The notes: generated from the letters alone by a model not told the origin. Positions 8,534 through 19,156 are shown, counted from the first letter of the stretch. The stretch is 42,235 nucleotides of DNA from Helicobacter aurati (GCF_003364265.1 NZ_NXLW01000018.1:1-42235); one strand, 5' to 3'. A program made the numbers and translations.

Positions 8534-9744
8534 ATGATACTTTATCCACAACGTGATAACGATGAAGCCAAGCGATTTTGTCAAGACTTTTTGGAGTATC
8601 CTAAGAGACGTTATCTCTTTGGGATAAATGACTATGCCTTGAGTGTGTTTGAAGCATTGCATTATGATATTGTAGGATTTGTGTGCGATAAGCCGCAATC
8701 TGACATTAACGGTATTCCTGTTATAACCCCGCATGAAGTACCCAAAGATTCTCTAATTGTTTCTTGTGTCGTGCTTTCCCAAGCTCTTACTGTAGCAAGC
8801 AAACTTGATTCGTTTGGATTAAGGAATCTGGATTATTTTGCCTTTGCTACTTATAGCAAGCTTGCTATAAAGCCTGTGGAATTTGTGAGTTGTGATAAAG
8901 CTGGCAGACCGTTTTGCCTAGAAGATTCTAAACGTGACATACAAGAGTGTTTTTCGTCTTATTTAGAGATATACAATCAATTAGAGGATGCAGATTCGAA
9001 AGCTGCTTATCAGAAATGTGTGAATTTCCGCTATTCAAGCGACATTGCCTATATGCAAGGATTCACTTATACGCCAGACAAACAATATTTTGAGGATTTT
9101 ATCCCTTTCCATGCGATAGATATATTTGTGGATATTGGCGCATATCACGGCGAAACTACTTTAATGTTTCTTCAACATAATAATCATGCTTCTATTCATT
9201 GTTTTGAGCCAGAGAATGCGAATTTTTTGTGTCTGCAACGAAATCTTAAAGACTGTTCTTTAGCGTCTCTTTATAAAATGGGAATAGGCAAGCAAAAAGG
9301 ACAATTTCATATCTCTACAACGAACGGCTCGGCTAATAGAATCATCAACAATACGCAATCTTGTGAAAGTGTAGAGCAAATAGAGGTTATTGCTTTAGAT
9401 TCAATGCAAGATTCTTTATTGCATGGATATTACAAAAACAATCAGCAATCAAATGCTTACCAACATAATACTACGGGGGGGGGGGGCAACCTCTTATGTT
9501 TATAAAAATAGACATTGAAGGAGAAGAAATGAATGCACTCTTAGGTATGCGAAATCTCATTTCGCTTTATCAACCTATTCTTGCTATCTCTGTGTATCAC
9601 GACGTAAAAGATCTATACTGCATTCCACAATATATTGCAAAGATTCGCAAGGATTATAGAATCTATTTTCGTCATTATTCACAGGGACTTATCGAATCGG
9701 TTATGTTTTTTGTACCAAACACTAATCACATTATGAAAGGATAG
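8534..9744 (+). CDS. FkbM-family methyltransferase 2, phase-OFF as assembled
   Basis: Tandem paralogue of methyltransferase 1. The start ATG at 8534 follows AAGGAG by five bases. The N-terminal domain (RRYLFGINDYALSVFEALHYDIVGFVCDK) resembles that of its neighbour. Motif I is FVDIGAYHGETT near residue 200, followed by CFEPENANF. Twelve G at 9475-9486 shift the frame to a stop at 9505. The remaining part, MFIKIDIEGEEMNALLGM... to 9744, carries the FkbM signature in another frame. Thirteen or ten G restores it. The tract is at the same structural place as in methyltransferase 1, between the 'LDSM' segment and the 'IKIDIEG' strand, although flanking sequences differ. It likely O-methylates a glycan; the acceptor is unknown. 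Confidence 0.82.
9475..9486 (+). repeat. Phase-variation G-tract E (12 G)
   Basis: Twelve G in methyltransferase 2, after AATACTAC and before CAACCT. The upstream frame ends at 9505; 13 or 10 G gives Thr-Gly4-Gln-Pro-Leu-Met-Phe-Ile-Lys in frame. Confidence 0.9.
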
Positions 9745-9747
9745 TCA

Positions 9748-11025
9748 ATGCCTAATATAGAAGACGTTACGAATCGCATTAAGGCGGAGTTTAGACAGCC
9801 TTATAGTAAGGATAGGAAGCCCCTAATTGAGCTCTTGCCCTTACATCAACCACTAACAATGTATATCGACCCGAGTAATATTTGCAATTTCAAATGTAGC
9901 TTTTGTTTTCAAAGCAATACGAATGCCAAGAAAGAAATGTACTTAACGCAAATGAGCCTAGAGACATTTACGACTATATTGAAGCAGTTAGCAGAATTTG
10001 ATAATCCTATTAAGATGATTCATTTGCATGGATTTGGAGAGCCATTGCTCAATCCTCATTTCCCTTTGTTTGTCAAATTGGCAAAAGAATCAAAAGTAAG
10101 CGAGCGGATTGCCACAACGAGCAATGCAAGTTTGCTTACAAGAGATTTAAGTCGGGCGATTATAGAATCTGGGCTTGATCAAATACATTTTAGTATTTAT
10201 GGTTTGAATGATGAAAGTTATAAAATTTTCTCGAAGAAAAGTTTGAGATTTTCCCAAATAGTAGAGAATATCAAATATTTTTATGAGCATAAAACTCTCT
10301 ATGCTAAAGAGTATGGGCATAATTGTCACGTACATATTAAAATGAATAAGGATTATTTTAGCTCGCAAGACCAAGTACGTTTTTTGGAACTCTTTGGCAA
10401 TTATGCTGATAGCATCTATCTTGACGGGGTAGCTAATATTTGGCCAGGGATTGATGTAAGTGATAGTCTTCGTTTGAATCTCTCTTTAGAGGAAAAAGAA
10501 TCTACAACGGTTTCACATCAATACGGGCATAGCTTTAAGCACGGAGCTTTATGTCCTATTGTGTTCTATCAACTTCTTGTTCATAGCAATGGCGATATTA
10601 GTCCGTGTTGCGCGGATTTCCAAGCAAAGATGACTTTAGGCAATGTAGCCAATACGACACTTAAGGAAATATGGCAACAAGCTTTATTGCAAAATACACG
10701 TTCAACTATCAATAATGCGCCTTCTACTAAGAATACTCACGTAAATACGGGGGGGGGCAGCAAGAGCAAGTTAGCTCTTTTACGCGCATCGCATATCAAA
10801 GGACAGAAAAATTCTCTTCCTGTTTGTGCGGTTTGCAGTTACCCAGACCAAGCCGCTACTACTTCATTACAAGAACATATTCACAAGCTAAAATCTCTCT
10901 ACCTTTTTCCTTTAGAATCGCCCAAGCAATCTTTGCATGCTTCAAACGATTTGCAAACGACACAATCATGCTCGCGAAACACAGACAACAATCATGCAGA
11001 TTCTACCAATAAAGGAATCTCATGA
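9748..11025 (+). CDS. Radical-SAM/SPASM protein, phase-ON as assembled
   Basis: A 425-aa iron-sulfur enzyme. The radical-SAM cluster motif is C46-NFK-C50-SF-C53, followed by a glycine-rich strand HLHGFGEPLL and later TTSNASLLT. The SPASM-like C-terminal cysteines are in ALCPIVFYQ, DISPCCADF and VCAVCSYPD. The typical 'LKEIW' and 'LLRASHIKG' parts are separated by an insertion that includes G-tract F (9 G), which is in frame here. The tail after the last cysteines (about 60 residues) is low-complexity. The start ATG at 9748 has AAAGGA. The stop overlaps the next start in ATGA. Sugar epimerases, dehydratases and peptide modifiers all occur in this family, so the reaction is open. Confidence 0.83.
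   Translation: MPNIEDVTNRIKAEFRQPYSKDRKPLIELLPLHQPLTMYIDPSNICNFKCSFCFQSNTNAKKEMYLTQMSLETFTTILKQLAEFDNPIKMIHLHGFGEPLLNPHFPLFVKLAKESKVSERIATTSNASLLTRDLSRAIIESGLDQIHFSIYGLNDESYKIFSKKSLRFSQIVENIKYFYEHKTLYAKEYGHNCHVHIKMNKDYFSSQDQVRFLELFGNYADSIYLDGVANIWPGIDVSDSLRLNLSLEEKESTTVSHQYGHSFKHGALCPIVFYQLLVHSNGDISPCCADFQAKMTLGNVANTTLKEIWQQALLQNTRSTINNAPSTKNTHVNTGGGSKSKLALLRASHIKGQKNSLPVCAVCSYPDQAATTSLQEHIHKLKSLYLFPLESPKQSLHASNDLQTTQSCSRNTDNNHADSTNKGIS
10749..10757 (+). repeat. G-tract F (9 G, in frame)
   Basis: Nine G inside the SPASM region, after GTAAATAC and before CAGCAAG, flanks that resemble tracts A and B. It is read Asn-Thr-Gly-Gly-Gly-Ser in frame. Loss or gain of one G would remove the last cysteines (CAVC). 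The shorter run should be more stable than the 12-14 G tracts. Confidence 0.8.
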
Positions 11026-12061
11026 GTATCGTTAAAGAATATGAAATACTTTCAAGAAGTAAAGATGTTCCTTTGCATAAAACAGCGGGTAGATTCTATT
11101 TTGAAAAGCTTTTACAACATTTTAATGAGGGCACTTTACAAGAGGAAATTCTTTCTTTATTTCGTGAAATCACAGACAAACAATATCAAAAACAACTTTT
11201 TCAACGATTTGTAGGGATTGTGAATCTTGAAACGAGTGGTTTTTGCAATCGTCAATGTGTGTATTGCCCCGTTAGCCTCTATCATAGACATGATAAAAGC
11301 CTTGTAATGGATAAAGAAGTTTTTGCAAAAATACGACAGAATCTAGAATATTTGGAGTTTGAATCAAGCATTAGTCTAAATGGCTACAATGAACCGCTTT
11401 TGGATTCTTGTATTGTTTCACATATTAGATCTTTGCGAAGCAGTTGTCCAAAAAGCTTTATAGGCTTTAATTCTAACGGAGATTCTTTGCGACCTAAATT
11501 GTTAGATGAACTCATTAGATCTTCTCTTAATCGATTAAATATTACATTGCATACAACTCCAACTGAAAGTTATGACGATACAAAATCATTAGAGAAAATC
11601 AAGAGATTCTATCGGAAGCTAGATCTAGAAGTGCCAGAAATACAAGTTGTACCTAATCAAAGCTGTGTAAGCTCCTTGCAGCTTGATTCTTTAAATCTCT
11701 GCGTAAATACTATGAATTGGGCGAAAATAGGCAATGATAGGGGAGGAGAAATAGAATCTTTGAGTATTCAATCGCGAATTGAGCCTTGTGTGCGAGTATT
11801 CCGTGAAGTTTTTTGGATTATAGAGGGCTTGCACATTTGTGCTGTAATGTCTATTATGATAAAGCAAAGCCCATAGGTGATATACGAACACAAAGTTTAG
11901 AAGAAATCTTTTGTGCGAATTATGCTTGGCGCAAGATTCTTTTTTTATATTCTGATAAGCCTAAGCCGTGTAAAACTTGTAGAGATTCTAGCTTTTGCCA
12001 TGAGGATTCTGCAATGCAGAGACAAGAGATTATAGATAGGCTAGAAGCAAACGATAAATAA
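11022..12061 (+). pseudogene. Second radical-SAM/SPASM gene, frameshifted at a T6 run
   Basis: The start ATG at 11022 overlaps the previous stop (ATGA) and has AAAGGA. The radical-SAM motif C75-NRQ-C79-VY-C82 and SLNGYNEPLL are intact. The frame continues through IEPCVRVFREVF, then at the T run 11809-11814 it leaves the family pattern and stops at 11876. The expected continuation DYRGLAHLCCNVYYDK...KPCKTCRDSSFCHEDS...RLEANDK lies in the +2 frame to a stop at 12061. One extra T would restore a protein of about 346 aa with all SPASM cysteines. It could be a true mutation, a slippable T-tract or a sequencing error; the damaged contig end shows that this assembly has consensus problems. Confidence 0.78.
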
Positions 12062-12092
12062 TAGAATCTTTAACGTAATGTATAAGCCCGTC
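12040..12092 (+). repeat. 53-bp direct repeat, left copy (island boundary)
   Basis: Identical over 53 bases to 19104-19156. It begins in the last codons of the radical-SAM gene (LEANDK stop) and ends in the last codons, read on the minus strand, of a DUF4149-type gene (GRAYTLR stop). A degenerate match continues for about 16 bases beyond it. The pair brackets the adhesin island. Confidence 0.92.
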
Positions 12093-12106
12093 AATAAACA
12101 GCACTC

Positions 12107-12126
12107 AATAGGTTTTTGCCTATTTT
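12107..12126 (+). terminator. Weak possible terminator after the radical-SAM operon
   Basis: A six-base stem (AATAGG / CCTATT) around TTTTTG, ending in four T, 45 bases after the radical-SAM stop. The stem is short and AT-rich, so this is tentative. Confidence 0.3.
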
Positions 12127-12168
12127 GCTATAAATGAGATAACTTTTAAAATCTATTATTCACTAGAT

Positions 12169-12804
12169 TTAGAATATAAATTTATATCCAAGTGTAAATG
12201 TTATGGGATTAAGCACAGATCCTCCATGCTTACTCAAGGATGCTTGCATAATTGGAATATTGGTAGTAAGCTCAAATCTATTATGCTCTCCTACAACAAG
12301 TGCCAGCCCAACTCGTCCAATTAAGCCTGCACTTGAGCCCCCTAGATTTTCATCAATAGATGTAGTTGTAAAAAGTTTACCATTTGTAGAATGACTATTA
12401 AAGTTACCAGCAATTCCAGTAAATGCACCAAATGATAATGAGTCGGATTGTGTAAAATTAAAGAGAATATCACCGCCTAGTTGTAATTCTAAGTACTGCA
12501 GATTTATTGCATTTTTACGATTAATATTTTCTCCATAATTTACACCAAAAAACCATCTCCAGCCTAACATATCACTTATATCATGCTGTGTCCCAAGATT
12601 TATTCCAGCTACCCAGTAATGAACTTCTCCAAATTTTTCGTTATTGAATACATTTGAACCCCAAAAAATTTTTCCACTTTCTCCACCATCGAACTTAATA
12701 TCAGACAATCCATACGAAGCTTCAAGTCCTAAAAAGAATCTTGCTTCTGCTAAAGATGCACTTAAGCTAAAACTAACTAAACCTGCCATTAATAATTTTT
12801 TCAT
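12169..12804 (-). CDS. Small outer-membrane beta-barrel-type protein
   Basis: A 211-aa protein with a clear signal peptide (MKKLLMAGLVSFSLSASLAEA). Alternating hydrophobic strands follow throughout, and it ends in LGYKFIF, with the terminal Phe usual for outer-membrane barrels. Start ATG at 12804 has AAGGAG seven bases upstream. It resembles the small Helicobacter outer-membrane proteins of unknown role. It lies inside the island, last of the three minus-strand genes, and probably has its own promoter (12848-12879). It is too small to be a TpsB transporter (about 550 aa). Surface exposure is inferred. Confidence 0.75.
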   Translation of the reverse strand: MKKLLMAGLVSFSLSASLAEARFFLGLEASYGLSDIKFDGGESGKIFWGSNVFNNEKFGEVHYWVAGINLGTQHDISDMLGWRWFFGVNYGENINRKNAINLQYLELQLGGDILFNFTQSDSLSFGAFTGIAGNFNSHSTNGKLFTTTSIDENLGGSSAGLIGRVGLALVVGEHNRFELTTNIPIMQASLSKHGGSVLNPITFTLGYKFIF

Positions 12805-12847
12805 AACAATCTCCTTAACAATTAAACTTAAATACTATTGAAAAAAT

Positions 12848-12879
12848 CTTATACAAAAATGATTTTATTACATTTTCTA
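12848..12879 (-). promoter_or_regulatory. Promoter and shared upstream motif of the 211-aa protein
   Basis: TATAAG on the minus strand (12853-12848), about 45 bases before the start codon. Directly upstream, 12855-12879 matches 18833-18857 ahead of the large exoprotein gene at 22 of 25 positions. This may be a common regulator site. The 140-bp gap 12805-12944 holds nothing else that I recognise. Confidence 0.45.
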
Positions 12880-12944
12880 TATTTCTTATTTCGTTAGTAA
12901 TTTTATTATTGTATTTTTTGGTATTTTTAGTATCGATTTTGATT

Positions 12945-13766
12945 CTAAAAATAATACCTCGAAATGATATTTATCATATATGGACGTACAGTTATTCTCT
13001 CTTTGTAGTCTACATACCCATTATTACCACTTTCTTCGTGTACCATTTCTGTCAATGGCATTACAAATCTTACTGCGATTTCTCCTTTTCTGTTTTCCCC
13101 CCACATATTGTCCCAAGCATAGCTTAAGCCTAGTATAAGATTTAAAGAGCCACCAGAAGTCCCACCTGTTCGTTCTGTTTTTTCTTTATCATCAAAAATA
13201 TCTTTCTTTTTTAATGTGATATTATAAGAATTGCCCCACATACCACCACCAATACCTCCTGTAAATCCAAAACGTTTCACTCTAAAGGTAGCAGTAGCAT
13301 TAAGAGATAAGTGCATAAGGTCAGACCATACACTAGGAAATTCACCATCTTTATATGTATTTTGATAGTCATAGCCGAAGTTGTCTTTTAGCTTTATGGC
13401 ATTTGGATAAACATCACTACCAAGCATAAAAGAATAATCAAATCCAATCCATAAGTCAAACTCTAAAAAACTAGAAGGACGAAGCTTTACCCCAGCCTCA
13501 ACACTTAAACCACCACCTAAACTATTTAAATCACAAGTGCCACTCTTACACATTTGATTGATAATATTGCTACTTGAATTAAAATTTGGAAAAGTTTGAG
13601 CTATGTTACTATAATCGACAGGCATTAGTTCTGTTACCTTGCTTATATTAGCGATGCCATTTACTCCACCACCTAAGAAAAATACTGCAAATCTATTACT
13701 AGAATCTGCATATAGAGCGTTTATAAATGCTAAAAAAGATATTAATGTAAGATTTAATTTTTTCAT
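12945..13766 (-). CDS. Outer-membrane beta-barrel-type protein downstream of the exoprotein gene
   Basis: A 273-aa protein with a signal peptide (MKKLNLTLISFLAFINALYA) and a barrel-like C-terminus (RPYMINIISRYYF). Two cysteines close together (QMCKSGTCDL, about residues 70-76) may form a disulfide loop. Strand-like glycine-rich segments (FGFTGGIGGGMWG) are spread through the protein. The start ATG at 13766 is preceded by AAGGTAGG and lies 7 bases after the exoprotein stop, so the two are probably one transcript. It could assist secretion or anchoring of the exoprotein, but no POTRA-like region is visible and the size is far below a TpsB. The function is unknown. Confidence 0.72.
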   Translation of the reverse strand: MKKLNLTLISFLAFINALYADSSNRFAVFFLGGGVNGIANISKVTELMPVDYSNIAQTFPNFNSSSNIINQMCKSGTCDLNSLGGGLSVEAGVKLRPSSFLEFDLWIGFDYSFMLGSDVYPNAIKLKDNFGYDYQNTYKDGEFPSVWSDLMHLSLNATATFRVKRFGFTGGIGGGMWGNSYNITLKKKDIFDDKEKTERTGGTSGGSLNLILGLSYAWDNMWGENRKGEIAVRFVMPLTEMVHEESGNNGYVDYKERITVRPYMINIISRYYF

Positions 13767-13773
13767 ATTTCAC

Positions 13774-16700
13774 CTACCTTTTGTTATTTTCTGCTGCTTG
13801 AATTCTATTAGATATAGTTTCCGCGATACTAACATCCAAAGGCTTTAATAATGTTTTGTCTACACTGCTATCAATGGCATTATTAATAGATTTTTTGGCA
13901 CTATTTGATAATGAATTTATGCCAGTTTTTATAATCCCTACTTTAATGTTTTTATTAAGACTATTTGCCATATTATCAATTGGCTTATTTACAAAACCTT
14001 TTATAGAATCTAATTCATCTTTTATAATGTAATCTTTTACAAGAGATTTTGGAGCGAATACAGCTTTATTTATAATATCCATCCTTTTTTGGATAATTTC
14101 AGCTTGATTTTTTACTTGTTTATTTATGGAATTACTTCTTAGCACATCGCTATTGGCATTAAGAGCAATATTATGGCTGATACTAGATAAAGTATAACCA
14201 GAATCTAACCCAATACCGGGCAACTTACTTTTGAAAACATCGCTAGATATTTGAGAATATGATGAACTATTGCTTAGAGTGCTATGTGATATAGAATCTG
14301 CGTTTATATTTCCATTATCGCTATCTATATACGCACCTCTTAAAGCAATATTACTGCCTACATTCATATTTATAGTATCTGTGTTTATGCCGCTTTGTAA
14401 GTTTGCGTTTTTATAATAGCCAAAGCTTAAATCACCGCTAAAATTAGATGATTTACTAATACCAGCATTTACATTAAATCTACTTTCACTATCTTGCAAA
14501 CTAGCTATATTTACATCATTGGCTATATTTGCATTTAGAGACTTAGATTCTATGTTTCCGCCTGTTAGATTAAGATTATTATTGATATTAAGATTTAAAT
14601 TATTAGCATTTAACTTAGCGTTATTGTAGGTATTAGAGCTTAGATTATTTAATCCATTATTAACATCAAAGCTAAAGTTATTGTTAAGGACGTTTTTGCT
14701 AAATGAAGCACTAAATGATGCGCCAAAGCTATTAGAATATATCTTATTAGTATCACTTGAAGCTAGTAAATTTAGATTATTTGTGTTTATGCTTGCATTA
14801 TTCGCATTTAGATTTGAGCCTATTATATTAGTATTATTACTTGCATTAAGTATAAAATCATTAGCATGAAAATTTGACGCTAGATTGCTTTTAGATTCTG
14901 TTTTTTTATTTGTTTGATTATTGCTAACATTTGCATCTATACCGTATGAGCCATTATATGTAAGCTTTGCACCTACTGATATATCTTTTTTATTGCTAGA
15001 AGATTCGCTAGTATTTTCCGCGCTTTTTAGATTAAAGCTTGTTGTATTTATACTGGCTTCTTTACTATCGATATTTGAGCCTATTATATTTGTAGAATCT
15101 TTGGCTTGTATTATTAAGTTATCAGCTTTTATACTAGAGCCTTTATGCGCAATATTTTTACTGCTAGATTCTGTTTTGTTATTGGTGTAGCTACCGCCTA
15201 GACTTAAGCCTGCGGTATTTTCTTTTTTCCCTATGCTAAAATCTAAACTCACATCTATTGTATTGTTGTTTTCTGATTTGCTTGTGATATTTAACTCTTT
15301 AGCTGCTTTTATATTTATATTTTCACCTATTAGGGCTATATTTCGACTACTAAGATTTGATCCTAGGATATTAGTATCGTTTAGCGAATTTATAGTTATA
15401 TTATCGCTAGTGATATTTGAGCTAGAGGCAAATGCGCCAAATGAATAATCGATACTTTTATTGTTTTTATGTGTGAAGCCTACCTTAAAGCCAAATGAAT
15501 CTATTTTGGCAAGATTAATTTTAGTAGCTAATTTTTGTGTAAAATTAGCAGGAATCTTGTTTAAAGCCCATTTAGTGGGTTTTTTCATTAGGATATTTGT
15601 AGATAAATCATTTACTTCTTTTGATCTTACGCCTATACTAAATCTATTAGATTGAAATTCTTTTGTAATTGTGCTTTTATATTCATTATCTAGCGATTTT
15701 ATATCTACATTATTTGCGTTTAGAATTATAGAATCTTTAGCTTTTAAGTCGCTAGATTCTATAATTATATCTTTGCTATTCATTGTTATGCTGTTTGCGT
15801 TTAGAGAAGCATTATTATGTATATTGGCTAGATTGCTTTGATTTGTCTTTGTGGTATCTTTGCCTATACTAATACCATAGAATCCCTTATTGCTTTCGAA
15901 GCGTAGCCCAGAGGTTTCTATTTTAGTATCTATTATTTTATTATAGCTATTTGCTTTATTGCTTAATGCTATATTATTGTTGGCATTCATGTTTATGGTA
16001 TCTGCGTTTGAGTTTAGATTATATGCAGTTAGATTATTAGCGGCATTTATAGCTATATTGCTTGCACTAAAGCTTGAATCTATATTTGTTGCTTTAAATA
16101 CCCGTGTAGTTTCTGTTGTGGTAGTGCTAGAGAAAAACTTGGCTATAGTATCAATTTCTTCTATTTTTGATTTGTTTGTATTTTGGGCTGTATCAATGCT
16201 TATATCCCCATTTGATTCTATGGCTAGGCTATCTTGTGCCCTTATATCTGCAGAGACTAGGTTTATGTTATTGCTTGCTTGAAGTGAGATATTTCTGCCG
16301 CTAATGCTTGTAGTTATTTGCTTTGTATCTTCATGTGTAGCTACTAAATCACTATACTTATCATTTGTTTCAATGGTGTCAATTCTTAGTGAATCGGATT
16401 TTATTATCGTGTCATTTTTGGCATTTATATTCACGCCCGAAATATTAGACTTATTAGAAAATATACTAATGTTATCTCCTGAAATATTAGCCATAGAGCC
16501 TAACGTAGTATTACTAGAAGTAGAATCTATATCATCTATATTTAATACTTTTTTAAATAATTCTTTTATTTGTTTAACTCGCTTTGCTGAATTGCTCAAT
16601 GTGCTCGATTGCATATTTACTGTATTTGCATAAATGGCGATAGATTTCGCATTGATTGCTCCTCCGCTTTGCCTAAAGGTATTCGCATTTAGATCCAATC

Positions 16701-18723
16701 CTTCTGTAGAAACTAGCTTCCCATTATCATTAATAATGAAATCTGCGTTTATCATCATGTTTTTATCAGAGCTAATGCTAGAGGAGTTAAAGACATGAGT
16801 AGAGTTTATGTTAATAGAATTCGCCAATACACCCACTTTTAGGCTGGCATTATTTATATTGCTTTGGGCTGGAAGTCTAAAACCCATATAGTCATTGTTT
16901 TGCTTAAGTGTATTAATAGGGGCTATATATGTAGCTTGTGTAGTATTATTGCTTACAAACTGTAAGCCTGCATTTTTTAGATGTCTTTTAAATCCATCTG
17001 AAGCAATGAAGCTTTGATAATCGCCTTGATATGTATCTGGCTGGAATTTTATAGAATCAAGTGCTAAAGACACAGCATTATAAGAATTATCTTCAATCAA
17101 ACTATAATCAATACTTGGAGCAGTAAAGTCAAGCAAGCCATATTGACTAGCACGGGTAAATGATGATGTATCATAAGTGCTTCCACAAAACATATCTGGG
17201 TTGCTACGCCATAAAATCGGTGTGCAACTACCATATCTATTATAAATCGTTTTGCTACCATTCTCATAGCTTGTAATGTTTCGCAAAGTAGGGGAGATAT
17301 TGCTAAAGTTAGCTGCATTGTTATCAAAAGACTGGCTAGCGTAGATAATGCCCGTATCATTGATGAAGTCATTTGCCTCTACTCTGATATTTTTACCCAA
17401 TATCATGCTCGGGGAGTATGTATTCTTATTGATATATTCATCATAGTTGACAATATCATAAGTATATGTGGTATGTACTTTGTCTGTGCCACCATGAGTG
17501 CCAAACGCGCTATTAATAGTAGGATGCCACGACTCAAATTTCTCTTTAGATATAACTCTTTTTTCAATATCAGCAGAGCCTTTACTAAGCACAGAATCTG
17601 CAACAATGGCTATATCTTCTTTTGCATGTATGATTGAATGATTTTCAATGTTTTTTGCTTCCATATTGATAGAAGATTCTGAATAAAGCATAGGGGCAAT
17701 TTTTGTTGATTGCGAAGTTGTGGGATCTAGCTCATCAGCACTTACTTTTAGAATTCCAGCTCTAGTAGTAATCTCTATGGGCTTAGATATTTCTATCTTG
17801 CCATTTGCTTTTAATATAAATCCATTATCTCCACTGTGTTGTGATACACTACTGGCTATTACCCCAGAGTTCTTTATCCCTACACCCTCATCTGTGGCTA
17901 CTATGAATATCTTATTTGATAGCACACTACCTAAATAGGCAACATCTAATGCTAATGCTTCTGATTTCTCTTCATCATTTAGTTTAATAGGTCTATAAAG
18001 TAAGGTAATGGGAGAAAAGCTTATTTGATTAGAGCCTAATAGTATGCGAAGATTCTGCGCTTGCAAGGAATCTTTTACTTTCATATTCTTTGCTAATAAT
18101 GTAAGGCTTGCTACATTTTTCGCGTCTAATGCCTCTACTAAAATCTGCCCTTGCCTTATATTTAGAGAAATTTGCGTGTTTTCATTGTATTCCCTAAGGC
18201 TATTGAGCCTATCTAGCTCCTCCTTGCTTAGTGCTCCTGTAGCTAGGCTTATATTGCCCGCATTGATAAAGCCGCAGTTTTTGCAAGTGATTCCATTTGG
18301 ATTTGCTAGCAACATATCAGCCTTATTTCCTGCAATCTCTATATAGCCTAATAGCTTAGAGATATTGTCTCCTGTTACTTGATTAAGTATTAATTTAGCA
18401 GTGGCTCTATCTAGGTTTGGATTTGAATAGATAAATCCCGCAAGATTGGTGTTAGCTAGTACCTCTTTACTAAGGATATTATTGAGTATTAAACCCTCTT
18501 GTGCTACATTAAACTCTTGGTAGAAATTATTTGAAATGCCTACTTGGCTGGGTTTAGCAATATTTACTATATCGATATTATTTTGAGAATGAGTTAGATG
18601 TGGATTATTTTGCGTGCGAGTAGTATCTATAATAATCTCATTTGCTAAGAGAGATTGAGATAAGACGATAGATAAAACATTTGTAACTAATGCTTTTTTG
18701 ACAAAAGGTTTAACAATAGACAC
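13774..18723 (-). CDS. Filamentous-hemagglutinin-like TpsA exoprotein
   Basis: A 1649-aa secreted adhesin-type protein. An N-terminal signal (to about residue 28, SQSLLA-NE) is followed by a two-partner-secretion domain with both hallmark motifs: NPNL at 101-104 and NPNGI at 141-145. A CxxC pair sits at 147/150. The rest is Asn/Ser-rich beta-helix repeat sequence with recurring units such as TNIIGSN(I/L). The last ~150 residues are helical and charged. There is no VENN motif and no recognisable toxin end, so a contact-dependent-inhibition role is not supported. The start is GTG at 18723 with AAGAG upstream. In FhaB-like systems a TpsB pore exports the protein; none is encoded in this window. 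Confidence 0.88.
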   Translation of the reverse strand: MSIVKPFVKKALVTNVLSIVLSQSLLANEIIIDTTRTQNNPHLTHSQNNIDIVNIAKPSQVGISNNFYQEFNVAQEGLILNNILSKEVLANTNLAGFIYSNPNLDRATAKLILNQVTGDNISKLLGYIEIAGNKADMLLANPNGITCKNCGFINAGNISLATGALSKEELDRLNSLREYNENTQISLNIRQGQILVEALDAKNVASLTLLAKNMKVKDSLQAQNLRILLGSNQISFSPITLLYRPIKLNDEEKSEALALDVAYLGSVLSNKIFIVATDEGVGIKNSGVIASSVSQHSGDNGFILKANGKIEISKPIEITTRAGILKVSADELDPTTSQSTKIAPMLYSESSINMEAKNIENHSIIHAKEDIAIVADSVLSKGSADIEKRVISKEKFESWHPTINSAFGTHGGTDKVHTTYTYDIVNYDEYINKNTYSPSMILGKNIRVEANDFINDTGIIYASQSFDNNAANFSNISPTLRNITSYENGSKTIYNRYGSCTPILWRSNPDMFCGSTYDTSSFTRASQYGLLDFTAPSIDYSLIEDNSYNAVSLALDSIKFQPDTYQGDYQSFIASDGFKRHLKNAGLQFVSNNTTQATYIAPINTLKQNNDYMGFRLPAQSNINNASLKVGVLANSININSTHVFNSSSISSDKNMMINADFIINDNGKLVSTEGLDLNANTFRQSGGAINAKSIAIYANTVNMQSSTLSNSAKRVKQIKELFKKVLNIDDIDSTSSNTTLGSMANISGDNISIFSNKSNISGVNINAKNDTIIKSDSLRIDTIETNDKYSDLVATHEDTKQITTSISGRNISLQASNNINLVSADIRAQDSLAIESNGDISIDTAQNTNKSKIEEIDTIAKFFSSTTTTETTRVFKATNIDSSFSASNIAINAANNLTAYNLNSNADTINMNANNNIALSNKANSYNKIIDTKIETSGLRFESNKGFYGISIGKDTTKTNQSNLANIHNNASLNANSITMNSKDIIIESSDLKAKDSIILNANNVDIKSLDNEYKSTITKEFQSNRFSIGVRSKEVNDLSTNILMKKPTKWALNKIPANFTQKLATKINLAKIDSFGFKVGFTHKNNKSIDYSFGAFASSSNITSDNITINSLNDTNILGSNLSSRNIALIGENINIKAAKELNITSKSENNNTIDVSLDFSIGKKENTAGLSLGGSYTNNKTESSSKNIAHKGSSIKADNLIIQAKDSTNIIGSNIDSKEASINTTSFNLKSAENTSESSSNKKDISVGAKLTYNGSYGIDANVSNNQTNKKTESKSNLASNFHANDFILNASNNTNIIGSNLNANNASINTNNLNLLASSDTNKIYSNSFGASFSASFSKNVLNNNFSFDVNNGLNNLSSNTYNNAKLNANNLNLNINNNLNLTGGNIESKSLNANIANDVNIASLQDSESRFNVNAGISKSSNFSGDLSFGYYKNANLQSGINTDTINMNVGSNIALRGAYIDSDNGNINADSISHSTLSNSSSYSQISSDVFKSKLPGIGLDSGYTLSSISHNIALNANSDVLRSNSINKQVKNQAEIIQKRMDIINKAVFAPKSLVKDYIIKDELDSIKGFVNKPIDNMANSLNKNIKVGIIKTGINSLSNSAKKSINNAIDSSVDKTLLKPLDVSIAETISNRIQAAENNKR

Positions 18724-19103
18724 ATCATAACTCTTATTTAGAATAACACATAAACAATAGATATTTTATATTTAGCTGCTTGTATTATCATATCATTAAC
18801 TTTAAAACATCATTGATTATATCAAAATAAATAAAAATCATTTTGTTACATTTCCTAATTGTGACTATTGTGGTAAATATAAATTGATTTTATTTAATAT
18901 GCTTTATCTGCAATGTTTTGTTTAGGATTTATGTATTTATGTATTAGTTTCTTGACTTTATATTGTGTGTCATAATTGAAGTTTTAATTGAAATATCCTT
19001 TTAATCAAACATTAGATTTTTTATTTGTAATTGATGATTATAAAGATCCGAATGACAAGATATTTTATTTTTATATAGCTTAATTATATTAGTTAACGAA
19101 GCA
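18724..19103 (-). promoter_or_regulatory. AT-rich upstream region of the exoprotein gene
   Basis: 380 bases with no credible gene. A -10 TATAAT on the minus strand lies at 18821-18816, about 93 bases before the GTG start. A 25-bp motif at 18833-18857 matches the one ahead of the 211-aa protein gene (12855-12879) at 22 positions. The rest, up to the direct repeat, is plain AT-rich sequence without recognisable transposon ends. Confidence 0.5.
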
Positions 19104-19156
19104 GCTAGAAGCAAACGATAAATAATAGAATCTTTAACGTAATGTATAAGCCCGTC
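19104..19156 (+). repeat. 53-bp direct repeat, right copy (island boundary)
   Basis: Perfect match to 12040-12092. It contains the remnant LEANDK-stop end of the radical-SAM gene without the rest of that gene, and the true 3' end of the DUF4149-type gene (stop at 19134-19136). The island therefore lies between two copies of what was once a single junction. Confidence 0.92.
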